A stretch of 64,000 bases of DNA, taken from contig JAPPOV010000026.1 in the NCBI GenBank assembly GCA_028873595.1, forward strand, positions 1 through 64,000, written 5' to 3'. The DNA comes from Gemmatimonadota bacterium (GTDB lineage: Bacteria; Gemmatimonadota; Gemmatimonadetes; Longimicrobiales; Gaopeijiaceae). The notes under the pieces were generated by a model. The model saw only the letters and a list, made by a program, of their open reading frames with translations, searched no databases and was not told the origin of the DNA. Position numbers and translations under genes: made by a program. Shown here piece after piece: positions 56,164 through 64,000 of the stretch (within the stretch, counting starts at the first letter, position 1; each line of letters starts with the position of its first letter).

Positions 56164-56973
56164 TCAACGCGATACGGGTTCGCTTCGGACCCGCTGCTCG
56201 AAGTCGGCGATGAGCCGAAATGCGATGGATCTCGGGTGGGGTCGACGTGGAAGCTCGTCCACATCGAACCACTGTGCATCAGCCAACTCCGTTGGATCGA
56301 TCCGAAGTTCTCCGTCCAGCCAGTCGGCTACGAAGCCGACCATCAGCGAATGCGGGAACGGGTGAGACTGGCTGCCGAAGTATCGAAGATTATGTACCCG
56401 GACTCCGGATTCCTCCTCGACCTCGCGGTGCACGCACTCCTCGAGTGTCTCACCGGGCTCGACGAAGCCGGCAAGCGTGGAGTACACGCCTTCTGGAAAG
56501 CGTGGTGATCGCCCTAGTAGTGCCTCACGACCACGCTGGACGAGCACGATCACGGCCGGTGCGATTCGAGGGTAGTGAATCTGGCTGCATTTGGTACAGC
56601 GTAACCCGTCCGTGTGCGGGTCGAGTGTCGTGGCAGCTGCGCACCGAGAGCAGAAGCGATGGGTGAGGACCCAGTCGGCTTTCTGACGCGCTGTACCGAG
56701 CAGGCGAAAGTCTTCTGCGTCGAGCTCTCGCCACGCGGTGCGCAGCGGAACGGCCTGCAGTCCCGAGGCTTCGACCTCTTCGAGGGCCGATTCCTCCAGG
56801 ATGTGCACGTGGACCGAAACTCCATCGGAGTCGGAAAGGGTAAGGTCCACACGCGACATCTCGAGTCGGTCTACGCCCAAGATGCGTTCGAGCTGGTTTG
56901 CGCTCGGCATTCTCGGCGACTGCCGCTCGACGTCGAGGACCGGCCGCCGCCCGATAAAGACGATCCGGTTCAT
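56164..56973 (-). CDS. nudC: NAD(+) diphosphatase / NAD-capped RNA hydrolase NudC
   Basis: A 269-residue Nudix enzyme that splits NAD(H) and removes NAD caps from RNA. A zinc ribbon has CSRC (108-111) and CTKC (126-129). The Nudix box GFVEPGETLEECVHREVEEE starts at residue 169 with its catalytic glutamates. The NudC-specific motif appears as SQSHPFPHS (201-209) instead of the usual SQPWPFPxS, a two-residue change at the substrate pocket. Its start overlaps the stop of a small zinc-ribbon gene (ATGA). Confidence 0.92.
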   Translation of the reverse strand: MNRIVFIGRRPVLDVERQSPRMPSANQLERILGVDRLEMSRVDLTLSDSDGVSVHVHILEESALEEVEASGLQAVPLRTAWRELDAEDFRLLGTARQKADWVLTHRFCSRCAAATTLDPHTDGLRCTKCSQIHYPRIAPAVIVLVQRGREALLGRSPRFPEGVYSTLAGFVEPGETLEECVHREVEEESGVRVHNLRYFGSQSHPFPHSLMVGFVADWLDGELRIDPTELADAQWFDVDELPRRPHPRSIAFRLIADFEQRVRSEPVSR

Positions 56974-57182
56974 TCAGGCTGTCTTCGGTCGAGCACGGCC
57001 GAGCTTTGACAGCTGGCACATGTGACCCACATGCGGTCCCGCACGTAAGAAATGTCCTTGCGTGGTGGAACGGACCGACGGTCGAGAAGAGTCCCGCACC
57101 TTGGGCAGGTGAGCATGCGGTCCTCTCGGAACGAAGCTGCCAGCGAGCGCGTTTCCTCGTCGGTGTAGCGATCTGTGGTCAT
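56970..57182 (-). CDS. Small zinc-ribbon protein coupled to NudC
   Basis: A 70-residue cytosolic protein with two Cys pairs, LTCPRCGTLLD and VTCASCQSS, forming a zinc ribbon; the rest is charged. The stop overlaps the nudC start, so the two are almost certainly co-translated. It may bind RNA or pair with NudC in decapping; this is inference. It is short but has a normal start and clear motifs, so I regard it as real. Confidence 0.75.
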   Translation of the reverse strand: MTTDRYTDEETRSLAASFREDRMLTCPRCGTLLDRRSVPPRKDISYVRDRMWVTCASCQSSAVLDRRQPE

Positions 57183-57271
57183 ATCCTGTTCTACAGTTCA
57201 GCAGCGCAGCGTGTCCGCGTGTCCTCCAAACAGCCCAAACATACCTAAGTCGAGGCGTTCGCTCGGCCTCT

Positions 57272-59707
57272 GTGAAGCCCTTCATGATCCCTGTCTTCTT
57301 CCAGCTCGCTGCGGTCACGACCGCTGCCGCCACCGGCGCGGTGGGCCCAGACGTCCGAGCGCCCACTCCGGACCTCGTCGGACCAGGCGAGCGTCTGATC
57401 GAGGTGGTCCGCTACGACGGGACACGAGCGGACATCGAGATCCAGACGCCTGCCGTCGAATCGGCGGAGATCGAGGTGGATGGCCGGCTCGATGATCTCT
57501 CGTGGGATCAGGCTGCGCTTCTGGAGGGGTTCACGCAGTTCAAGCCCATCGAGGGATCAGCCGCTACGCAGCGGACAGAGGTCCTCGTTCTGGTGGATGC
57601 CGACGCCATCTTCTTCGCGGTGCGGGCTTACGATGACGAGCCGACAGAGATCCGCGCGACGTTGTCCGAACGGGACGGCTTCACCTATACAGATGATTAC
57701 ATCCGCTTCGTTCTCGACACGTTCGACGATCAGCGCCGCGCCTACGTCTTCACGATCAATCCCTTCGGCGTGCAGCATGATGGGCTGTGGAACGAGACGG
57801 GTGGAAGCACGGGGCGGCGCGGCCGCGGCATGTTTTCGCCCATCGACGACAACCCGGACTTTCTCTGGGAGTCGGACGCGCAGGTGACCGAGTGGGGGTA
57901 TCAGGCCGAGATACGCATCCCCTTCAAGAGTCTGCGTTTCCCGGACCTCGACGAACAATCCTGGGGGTTACAAGTCGAGCGGAAGATTCAGCGAACAGGA
58001 TACGAGAGCTCCTGGGCACCCATCACCGCGTCGGTGGCGAACCGGCTCACGCAGGCAGGGAAGCTGAACGGTCTGCGTGGTCTCGATATGGGATTGTTCA
58101 TGGAGGTGAACCCGTTCGTGACGGGCTCGCGGAATGGTGCGCTCAACGAGAGCGGTGACTTCGTTCATGCCGACCCTGGCGGTGAGTTCGGCTTCAACGC
58201 GACATACGGGATCACGTCTAATCTGACGCTCGACGGCACCTTCAATCCTGACTTCAGCCAGGTCGAGGCCGACGCGGGCCAGGTGCAGGTCAACGAGCGT
58301 TTCGCCCTGTTCTTTCCCGAGGCTCGGCCATTCTTCCTGGAAGGCACCGAGATCTTCGGCATGCCGAAGCAGCTGGTCTATACCCGGACGATTCAAAACC
58401 CGATCACGGGTGGAAAGGTCACCGGTAAGATCGGAGGGCTGAATGTTGGATATCTCGGTGCCATCGACGAGACATTCTCAGCCGATTCGGACAACGTGTT
58501 CGTGAACCTGCTTCGTGCTCGTGCGGACATCGGTGCGTCGTCGACAATCGGCGCGGTCTACACCGACCGGACGACCAGTGCGGCGGAGTTCAACCGAGTG
58601 GCCGGAGCTGATGCCCGGATTCAGCTGGGTGGTCGCTACACCTTCACCTTCATGGGCGCGCGCAGCTTCACGAACGATCCGTCTCTTTCAGATCGCCTCG
58701 ACGGCACGATGGGCTCGGTGCGGTTAGAGCGAGCGGGCCGGACATTCCAGTTCAATGCCGAACTCGAAGACACGCAGAACGGGTTCAATCCGGGGAGTGG
58801 CTTCTTCCAGCGCATCGGGACTTCGCAGGTGTCTTCGCGTGCTTCGTACAACTGGTTCGGGAAACGTGGTGCGCTATTGGAGTCGATTGGTCCTTCGATC
58901 GAGGCCAAGGCCTTCTGGGACCATGATCGCTTCTGGGGTGGGGAGGGCTTTGAGGAAGGCGAAATTCAGGTCAGTAGCCGCTTCGGCTTCAAGAGCAACG
59001 TCACGATCTGGGCGAACTACCAGATCTCCCGGTTCCAGTATCAGCCAGAGCAGTATGAGGGACTGTTCGTTCAAGGGGCCGGCGGCACCACCCAGCCATT
59101 CCGTCCTGATCAGGACCTCTTCGACCTTCTTCCCAGCACCACGGTTGGAATCTGGGTGAACAAGTGGGAGAAGATTCGCGGTAATGTCCGCGTGACGCGC
59201 AGTCAGCGGCCGATCTTCGATCGCCTCTACGGCGTCGCGGTCGAGCCGGCGAATTCCTTGTCCGGGGAAGTTCGGCTGAACCTCTACCCGACGAATTTCT
59301 TCGTCGCCGAAATTGGAACCAACTGGAGTCGACTCACGCGAAGAAGTGACGGTGTAGTGCACTCGACCGCCATCATTCCCCGCGTGAGGGTTCGCTATCA
59401 GTTCTCGAGAGCCCTCTTCTTCCGCAGCATTTTCGAATACGGCAGTCAGGAGGCGCTGGCGCTCCAGGACGGAGCTTCTGGGCTGCCGCTGGTAGGTTGT
59501 GGGGAGACCGACTGCTTCGCCCGATCCGGGCGCACCAGCAACGACTTTCGCATCGAAGGCCTGCTCGGGTACGAGCCTTCGCCCGGTACCGTCTTCTTCT
59601 TCGGGTATACGCGTCAAATGGTCGATGCGCGCGCCTTCGGTTTCGAGAACGTGCGACCGACCGCGGATGGGCTCTTCCTCAAGGTGAGCTACCGGTTTCG
59701 CTTGTAG
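57272..59707 (+). CDS. DUF5916 outer-membrane protein with CBM9-like N-terminus
   Basis: An 811-residue exported protein. After the signal, the N-terminal domain (about 60-250) is carbohydrate-binding-9-like: EIEVDGRLDDLSWDQAALLE, AYVFTINPFGVQHDGLW and WGYQAEIRIPFKSLRFPD. The remainder is a DUF5916 beta-barrel with the family string NPDFSQVEADAGQVQVNERF, then ARPFFLEGTEIF and the C-terminal FLKVSYRFRL. The start is GTG at 57272; an ATG lies four codons on. DUF5916 barrels sit in the outer membrane of many Bacteroidota and Gemmatimonadota-like bacteria; the substrate is unknown. Confidence 0.9.
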   Translation: MKPFMIPVFFQLAAVTTAAATGAVGPDVRAPTPDLVGPGERLIEVVRYDGTRADIEIQTPAVESAEIEVDGRLDDLSWDQAALLEGFTQFKPIEGSAATQRTEVLVLVDADAIFFAVRAYDDEPTEIRATLSERDGFTYTDDYIRFVLDTFDDQRRAYVFTINPFGVQHDGLWNETGGSTGRRGRGMFSPIDDNPDFLWESDAQVTEWGYQAEIRIPFKSLRFPDLDEQSWGLQVERKIQRTGYESSWAPITASVANRLTQAGKLNGLRGLDMGLFMEVNPFVTGSRNGALNESGDFVHADPGGEFGFNATYGITSNLTLDGTFNPDFSQVEADAGQVQVNERFALFFPEARPFFLEGTEIFGMPKQLVYTRTIQNPITGGKVTGKIGGLNVGYLGAIDETFSADSDNVFVNLLRARADIGASSTIGAVYTDRTTSAAEFNRVAGADARIQLGGRYTFTFMGARSFTNDPSLSDRLDGTMGSVRLERAGRTFQFNAELEDTQNGFNPGSGFFQRIGTSQVSSRASYNWFGKRGALLESIGPSIEAKAFWDHDRFWGGEGFEEGEIQVSSRFGFKSNVTIWANYQISRFQYQPEQYEGLFVQGAGGTTQPFRPDQDLFDLLPSTTVGIWVNKWEKIRGNVRVTRSQRPIFDRLYGVAVEPANSLSGEVRLNLYPTNFFVAEIGTNWSRLTRRSDGVVHSTAIIPRVRVRYQFSRALFFRSIFEYGSQEALALQDGASGLPLVGCGETDCFARSGRTSNDFRIEGLLGYEPSPGTVFFFGYTRQMVDARAFGFENVRPTADGLFLKVSYRFRL

Positions 59708-59802
59708 CCACGGCCGGCCGGCCGCGTTAAGGTTCTCCGCTTGTGGGCCTCCGGTCGCACGGAATCGCCGTGGCAGGCCTCAGACTCCAATGGGTGGACA
59801 GC

Positions 59803-60018
59803 GTGGGAAAAGATGCGATCGAAATTGAAGGGACCGTCACCGAGGTGCTCCCGAACGCTACGTTCCGGGTTCTTCTCGAGAACGACCACGAGGTACACGC
59901 GTACCTCTCGGGCAAGATGCGGCAGAATTACATCCGCGTGCTCGAAGGCGACCGTGTGAAAGTCGAGATGTCTCCGTACGATCTCTCGAAGGGTCGAGTC
60001 ACCTACCGATACAAGTAG
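59803..60018 (+). CDS. infA: Translation initiation factor IF-1
   Basis: A 71-residue S1-domain protein matching IF-1 along its whole length: [38 protein letters not shown] and [18 protein letters not shown]-1 binds the ribosomal A site during initiation. The start chosen is the GTG at 59803 (V-G-K-D-A-I-E), which gives the canonical length. A start at 59743 would add 20 residues not seen in the family. It lies apart from ribosomal protein genes here. Confidence 0.95.
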   Translation: MGKDAIEIEGTVTEVLPNATFRVLLENDHEVHAYLSGKMRQNYIRVLEGDRVKVEMSPYDLSKGRVTYRYK

Positions 60019-60086
60019 GTTCCGAAACTCCCACCCCGCGAGTCACGTAGGACGGGGGCGGATGTTCGAATCGTGTGGAGGGTCCC

Positions 60087-60299
60087 ATGAAGTCTCTTGG
60101 AAAAGTTGCGTTCATCGGTGTCTCGGGGCTCGTGCTGTTCAAGCTCAGCACTGCTCTTTTCTTTCCGATGTTCGGACTCCTGATAGCGCTGGTCGCGCTT
60201 GCAGTGAAGGTCGCCGTGGTTGTCGCCGTCGCTTACTTCGTGATGGAATGGTTCAAGAAGGATGAGCACCACGATGTCGAAATCCATGAGGTCGAGTAG
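60087..60299 (+). CDS. Small one- or two-helix membrane protein
   Basis: A 70-residue protein with ATG at 60087 preceded by GGAGG at ideal spacing. Two hydrophobic helices (VAFIGVSGLVLFKLSTALFF and LLIALVALAVKVAVVVAVAY) are followed by a charged tail DEHHDVEIHEVE. No family is recognised. It lies 68 bases downstream of infA on the same strand. Confidence 0.65.
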   Translation: MKSLGKVAFIGVSGLVLFKLSTALFFPMFGLLIALVALAVKVAVVVAVAYFVMEWFKKDEHHDVEIHEVE

Positions 60300-60447
60300 T
60301 CACTCGCGCCCCCACCGTCCCCTGTGTGTCGGCGGCGAGATTTTGCGAAAAAATCTTTTGCAGGGCTGGATAGGCTGCGGTGGCTTGCGCTTAGGCAGCG
60401 ATCGTTAGAATCGTGAGTGTTGGTGCGGGGTTTCACCAGTTTTTCAC

Positions 60448-60476
60448 TTGACGCTCCACAATGAGGGGTTTACCCT
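60448..60476 (+). promoter_or_regulatory. Promoter for the HU leader
   Basis: TTGACG (60448-60453) and TACCCT (60471-60476) are 17 bases apart, giving a start near 60483 and a leader of about 150 bases before the HU ATG. The gap 60300-60633 also holds an A-rich patch (60345-60358) but no gene I can support. Confidence 0.45.
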
Positions 60477-60579
60477 TGGGTTCAAGGTGGTCCGCAGGCC
60501 CAGAAACACTTGATTACATGCGGCTTTTCGAGTGCGACCGGCCCCCCGATTTTCGAGGTGTATTCGGTCTGCGGTCCAG

Positions 60580-60602
60580 GCGGCTCCGGCCGCAAGTTTT
60601 TT
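60580..60602 (+). terminator. Attenuator-like hairpin in the HU leader
   Basis: GCGGC-TCCG-GCCGC forms a tight hairpin followed by AAGTTTTTT, the layout of an intrinsic terminator, about 100 bases after the predicted start and 32 bases before the HU ATG. It could stop most transcripts (attenuation) or end a short RNA made from the 60448 promoter. Confidence 0.5.
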
Positions 60603-60633
60603 AACATTTTCGTTCCCAATCAGGAGCCGCCAG

Positions 60634-60918
60634 ATGAACAAGTCCGACCTTGTGGACGCCCTCGCCGAAGCCGCTGGAATGACCAAGGCCGACGCTGCTC
60701 GTGCTGTCGATGCGATGTTTTCGCCCAGTCGTGGGATTATTTCCAGCGCCTTGAACAGTGGTAAGCGGGTTCAGATCACCGGATTCGGCACGTTCGAGAG
60801 CAAGCATCGCAAGGCTCGCCAGGGTCGCAACCCGCGCACAGGCGAGACCATTCAGATTGCCGCCAGCAACATGCCGGCTTTCAAGGCTGGTAAGGGTCTG
60901 AAAGACGCTGTCAACTAG
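60634..60918 (+). CDS. hup: DNA-binding protein HU
   Basis: A 94-residue HU/IHF-family histone-like protein: [20 protein letters not shown], then [33 protein letters not shown] and the C-terminal [13 protein letters not shown]. The GRNPRTG DNA-arm tip is intact. Start ATG at 60634 with CAGGAG upstream. The region between helices ([15 protein letters not shown]) is slightly longer and less acidic than in typical HU. The long leader with an attenuator-like hairpin is unusual; a strong terminator follows. Confidence 0.95.
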   Translation: MNKSDLVDALAEAAGMTKADAARAVDAMFSPSRGIISSALNSGKRVQITGFGTFESKHRKARQGRNPRTGETIQIAASNMPAFKAGKGLKDAVN

Positions 60919-60997
60919 GGCATTTTGCCCATCGGTCGGGGACCGAACCAGTCTCTCCGAGTCCGCGCCGCACGGACTCCGGCCGAGGAGTGAGACA

Positions 60998-61038
60998 GAG
61001 GCCGCGTCACGTGAGTGACGCGGCCTCTTCTTCTTTCT
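60998..61038 (+). terminator. Strong rho-independent terminator after HU
   Basis: GAGGCCGCGTCAC (60998-61010) pairs perfectly with GTGACGCGGCCTC (61015-61027) across a GTGA loop, followed by TTCTTCTTTCT. It lies between HU and the convergent DEAD-like gene. Confidence 0.85.
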
Positions 61039-61050
61039 GGTAAAGCCGCT

Positions 61051-62607
61051 CTAGCGGGGCGAGCGGCCCTTTCGGGGAGGAGCCTTGCCGCGCGGCCTGT
61101 CGAAATCGACGCGGGCGGCTCGCCCGTGGATGCTGGTGCCGTTCAGCGACTGGATGACTGTCCGCGCCACCTGCTCGTGAACTTCTACGACAGAGTGGCT
61201 CTCCTTGATGTCAATTCGCCCTACCGCTTCGCCCCCGACGCCAGCTTCGCCCGTGATCGCACCGAGGAGGTCACCCTTGGTCAGACCGTCCCGCTCGCCG
61301 ACGCCCACGAAGAGCTTTGACCACGCGGGTGTACCCGTCGCGCGCGAGGCAGCGGTCGCGCGGCCGGCGCTGTCGTGCTCCGACACGTTTTTCTTCTTTC
61401 GCAGGAGCGCAACCGCTGCGGCCGCGACCTCCGCCGGATCATGTTCGCGAAAGATCGGCTCGAGTACTGAGAGATATGCTGTGGTGTCCTCGTCCTCGAG
61501 AGCCCGCGTGAGCATGGCTCGGATCTGCGCCGTCGCATCGTCGGCCTTCGATGGCGGAGGAAACGGGACAGTGTCGTACCCGGTCCGCTTGCCCAGCGCT
61601 CGGATGTGCGCGGTTTCACGAGGAAGTACGACGACGACTCCATTGTCTGTCAGGGAGTGACGACGGTCGAGGGTGTCGGGATCGGCAGGTGGGTCGCAGC
61701 TCAATACGGCGAGCCCTTCTACGCCCTCGGCCGCGGCGCGAGCCTCCAGTGCGTCGACGCCGAGCCACACCGGAACCGAAGGGTCGCCTGGCGCCCCTGC
61801 GACGAAGCCATGGAGTGTCAGGTAATCGCCCACGTCTGCGGCTCGGTCTTCGCTGCGGCAGAACACCAGCACATGGCGGGCTCCATCCGAAATCAGCTCG
61901 TCGACGATTGATAGAGCGGCAGCTTCTGTCGGCTCCGGCGCGATCCGGAAGCGGACCTGCCCGCGCTTGGGTACGCCAGTTTCAGGCGTCGGGATGGTGA
62001 TGGTTCGCTTGAAGTGACGATCGAGCAGGTCCTGTACTCCAGCTGTCACCGGAAGGCTGGTGAGTATGCGCTGCCTGCCCGACGGCAGGTACTCGAGCAC
62101 GCGCTCGATTTCGGCCAGACCCGTCAGATTCTCGATGAGCTGAGCCTGATCGACCACCAGCACCTCAACCGACGACAGGTCGATCGAGCCGGCCTCCATC
62201 GACGCCAGAAGGCCACCAGGTGTCGAGAACAGAAGGTCGGCTCGATCGGGAAGAACCCAGGCGGAACCAAGGGCCGCGACCGTATGACCCGTTACGGCTG
62301 TGAGCCTTGCGGCAGATTCGGCCAGCCTGTCGGCAGCGTCGGCGGTTGCACACAGGACGACCGCCTGGAGGGTGTTCGCCGATGGCTCGAGTCGGCCGAG
62401 GAGGCCTGCCACCCATGCCCCAAAGACGCCGCTGCCCGGTCCCGCAGCGAGCACGATGTTGTTCCCTCTCCCGACGACCGGGAGTGCAGCTTCCTGCAGG
62501 GGTGTCGGTGTCTCGATGCCTTCCGCGGCGAGTGCCTCGGTGAGCTCGGGTAAGACGCTGAGGTCCTCAAAAGATTTCACGTTGATGACTCGATCAGGTT
62601 GGCTCAC
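61051..62607 (-). CDS. Degenerate DEAD-box protein with DbpA-type RNA-binding domain
   Basis: A 518-residue protein with the overall frame of a DEAD-box RNA helicase but without its ATPase. The start FEDLSVLPELTEALAAEGIE and Q motif PTPLQ (Q38) are normal. Motif I reads AGPGSGVFG (55-63), where the essential Lys-Thr is Val-Phe, and motif II is DQAQ (153-156) instead of DEAD. The SAT motif and the HRxGR motif are also not kept. The C-terminal DbpA/CsdA-type RNA-binding domain (KLFVGVGERDGLTKGDLLGA to HGRAARVDFD) is well preserved. It probably binds structured RNA without unwinding it. Start GTG 62607 or GTG 62580 (VKSFEDL); the first overlaps the upstream stop by 14 bases. Confidence 0.8.
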   Translation of the reverse strand: MSQPDRVINVKSFEDLSVLPELTEALAAEGIETPTPLQEAALPVVGRGNNIVLAAGPGSGVFGAWVAGLLGRLEPSANTLQAVVLCATADAADRLAESAARLTAVTGHTVAALGSAWVLPDRADLLFSTPGGLLASMEAGSIDLSSVEVLVVDQAQLIENLTGLAEIERVLEYLPSGRQRILTSLPVTAGVQDLLDRHFKRTITIPTPETGVPKRGQVRFRIAPEPTEAAALSIVDELISDGARHVLVFCRSEDRAADVGDYLTLHGFVAGAPGDPSVPVWLGVDALEARAAAEGVEGLAVLSCDPPADPDTLDRRHSLTDNGVVVVLPRETAHIRALGKRTGYDTVPFPPPSKADDATAQIRAMLTRALEDEDTTAYLSVLEPIFREHDPAEVAAAAVALLRKKKNVSEHDSAGRATAASRATGTPAWSKLFVGVGERDGLTKGDLLGAITGEAGVGGEAVGRIDIKESHSVVEVHEQVARTVIQSLNGTSIHGRAARVDFDRPRGKAPPRKGRSPR

Positions 62608-62896
62608 CTGAGCCGGGGCCGCCTGCGTCGCCGGGCTCGTAGGGAAGCTGGTTGAGGAGGCGCTGCACCTCATAGTCGAGCCGCGATGTGCGAAGTCGGT
62701 CCGTATTGGCGACGACATCGGTGTACGGACCGTGGCGATGCGCCGAAATGGTCACGGAACCTTCCGTCCCCGTCCACGTCGCGCTGTGCGACGAATCCTT
62801 GGAGCAGGTGAGTCCCAGCATTCGCGGAAGGAAGGTCTCGGCCTGCTGGAGCACCTCGCTGGGAGTGCTCGCCGTCTTTCGTCTGTAACCGGCCAT
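62594..62896 (-). CDS. Small hypothetical protein upstream of the DEAD-like gene
   Basis: A 100-residue protein that I do not recognise. It has a plausible folded core (PSEVLQQAETFLPRMLGL, then SVTISAHRHGPYTDVVANTD, then LDYEVQRLLNQLPYE) and a disordered Gly/Pro tail. There is no signal or clear Shine-Dalgarno. It overlaps or abuts the next gene, suggesting joint expression. Confidence 0.6.
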   Translation of the reverse strand: MAGYRRKTASTPSEVLQQAETFLPRMLGLTCSKDSSHSATWTGTEGSVTISAHRHGPYTDVVANTDRLRTSRLDYEVQRLLNQLPYEPGDAGGPGSGEPT

Positions 62897-62927
62897 GATT
62901 TGTTGGATTCGGTTTATTCGCAGTACT

Positions 62928-63524
62928 TCAGGTGCCGAGTAAGGTGCTCAGCGCAGTGCGGTTGTGGAAGCCCTCGAGCCGTCGATCGTCCGCAATGATT
63001 GTCGGGGTGCTCGTCACGTTGGCCTCGGCGGCCTGGTGTCCCATGGCCGCGACCTGTGCCTCGTAACGGTCGACGTCGAGGACGGCTTTGGTCTCTGTCC
63101 GGTCGAGGCCGTGTTCTATCGCGATCTCCATCAATACGTCGACGCGGCCGATGTCACCCCCCTCCAGGGCGTAGCATCGTCCGATAGCCAGTCGCACCGC
63201 GTGGGCTGTCATGGAGTCCTGAATCTCGGCATGGGCGACGAGCTCGTGAGCTTTGCGCGTCCAGGGAACGAGGTCCGGAGGGCATAGGTCGAGACCGGCG
63301 TCGACCGCGATTCGGCGCGCGCCCTCCCAGAGAAGAGCGATCTGGGGGTCATCGATTCCGGTGAGTGGCGTCGGCGGAGGCCGCAGTTCGAGCGGCTTCC
63401 ATTTCATCGGGGCTCTGTGCGCCCAGGAGTCTCCGTCGGCGTAGGCGGCCTCGATCTCCATCATGAGGAGGATCGAGGCGGGATCGATGAAGTCGAACCA
63501 AATGTGGATCGGGTTTCTCACCAT
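62928..63524 (-). CDS. DsbA/FrnE-like thioredoxin-fold protein without CXXC
   Basis: A 198-residue cytosolic protein with the DsbA/FrnE fold: HIWFDFIDPASILL at the N-terminus, a helical insert and the cis-proline region VTSTPTIIADDRRLEGF at the C-terminus. Where FrnE has C-P-W-C, this has D14-P-A-S17, so both redox cysteines are lost. GGGAG lies ahead of ATG 63524, making it preferable to ATG 63539. It may act as a binding or glutathione-S-transferase-like (kappa class) protein rather than a disulfide enzyme. Confidence 0.75.
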   Translation of the reverse strand: MVRNPIHIWFDFIDPASILLMMEIEAAYADGDSWAHRAPMKWKPLELRPPPTPLTGIDDPQIALLWEGARRIAVDAGLDLCPPDLVPWTRKAHELVAHAEIQDSMTAHAVRLAIGRCYALEGGDIGRVDVLMEIAIEHGLDRTETKAVLDVDRYEAQVAAMGHQAAEANVTSTPTIIADDRRLEGFHNRTALSTLLGT

Positions 63525-63574
63525 CGTGGCTCCCACCATATTCCGTGCCCGCCCGGTCCCAAAGCGAGGTTCAG

Positions 63575-64000
63575 ATGCACTTCAGCGCGAATGTCGAAAA
63601 GCTTAAACCGTCCGCTACCATCGCGGTAAGTACGCTGGCCAAGAAGCTCGCGGCGGAAGGTCGAGACATCATTAACCTGAGCGCGGGGGAGCCCGACTTC
63701 GACACTCCTGCGTTCATTTCCGGAGCTGCCATCGCCGGGATCCGGGACGGAACAACACGCTACACGCCGCCAGCGGGGATCCCCGAGCTTCGGTCGGCCA
63801 TCGCGGATCGTCTCAGCGAGCGTTCGGGGTGCACCATGGACCCCGATGGCGTCGTGGTTACGGCTGGCGCGAAGCAGGCGCTTTTCAATGCGATCTTCAC
63901 CCTGTTCGGACCGGGCGACGAGGTCATGATCGCAGCCCCGTACTGGACCACATATCCGGACCTGGTCATGATCGCGCGCGCTGAACCGATGGAAGTGTTC
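63575..64000 (+). CDS. Aspartate aminotransferase (type Ib), 5' part
   Basis: A frame from ATG 63575 stays open to the window end (142 codons). It encodes the N-terminal third of a class I aspartate aminotransferase: MHFSANVEKLKPSATIAVST, INLSAGEPDFDTP (PLP-family GEPDF), TTRYTPPAGIPELRSAI, GAKQALFNAIFTLFGPGDEV and AAPYWTTYPD. This is the thermophile-type AspC subfamily (Ib) and should make aspartate or related amino acids from oxaloacetate and glutamate. The lysine-bearing half is beyond the window. Confidence 0.92.
   Translation, partial: MHFSANVEKLKPSATIAVSTLAKKLAAEGRDIINLSAGEPDFDTPAFISGAAIAGIRDGTTRYTPPAGIPELRSAIADRLSERSGCTMDPDGVVVTAGAKQALFNAIFTLFGPGDEVMIAAPYWTTYPDLVMIARAEPMEVF

Overview
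The window is a stretch of GC-rich, gene-dense bacterial chromosome with about 47 protein genes, no recognisable RNA gene, no CRISPR array and no insertion sequence. The mix of genes suggests a Gram-negative bacterium of the Gemmatimonadota, or a related Fibrobacteres-Chlorobi-Bacteroidetes or acidobacterial-type lineage. The relevant genes are DUF5916 and PorV-like outer-membrane proteins, Asp-box/BNR secreted proteins, several exported S9 peptidases, a DUF4159/DUF4175/MoxR/vWA operon, and lipoproteins with lipoboxes. This placement is inference from gene content, not a phylogeny.

Layout. (1) 17-646: an outer-membrane efflux lipoprotein that ends early at an in-frame stop. (2) 799-8351, minus strand: a run of six genes (multicopper oxidase, exported amidohydrolase, ZIP-like metal transporter, secreted DsrE-like protein, and two enzymes with Tat-like signals) linked by ATGA overlaps. 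(3) 8463-15092, plus strand: metal homeostasis. A palindromic DtxR/MntR-type operator overlaps a promoter in front of a membrane-anchored DtxR-family regulator with tandem FeoA-like domains, followed by feoB, an MscS channel, and a second feoA-feoB pair behind a Fur-like inverted repeat. (4) 15231-19233: an alpha/beta hydrolase and a large Asp-box protein with a clear terminator. (5) 19354-22715, minus: a copper-resistance operon (His/Met-rich protein, CopA, CopB, and a CopC broken by one TAG codon that leaves no full-length ORF). (6) 22831-29197, minus: an NHL-repeat lipoprotein, a three-domain kinase / M23 / class III aminotransferase fusion, and EttA.

(7) 29365-44850, minus: the most striking region, nine consecutive genes, mostly overlapping by 4 bases. 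They encode DUF4159 lipoprotein, vWA membrane protein, a C13/caspase-fold protein without its catalytic cysteine, a TPR gluzincin peptidase, a second DUF4159 protein, MoxR ATPase, DUF58, a BatA-like vWA protein and a glutamine-rich coiled-coil DUF4175 membrane protein. This looks like one MoxR/vWA-centred envelope system with proteolytic and pseudo-proteolytic parts. (8) 45095-57182: a small unknown protein coupled to an AI-2E-family transporter, two S9 peptidases, a small secreted protein, cyclophilin, an esterase lipoprotein, a PorV-like barrel, and NudC coupled to a small zinc-ribbon protein. (9) 57272-64000: a DUF5916 outer-membrane protein, IF-1, a small membrane protein, HU behind an attenuator-like leader, a DEAD-box protein that has lost its ATPase motifs but keeps a DbpA-type RNA-binding domain, a DsbA/FrnE-like protein without CXXC, and the start of an aspartate aminotransferase cut by the window end.

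The metal theme (two Feo loci with different putative operators, ZIP, two multicopper oxidases, CopABC) and the MoxR/vWA operon are the parts most worth following up.
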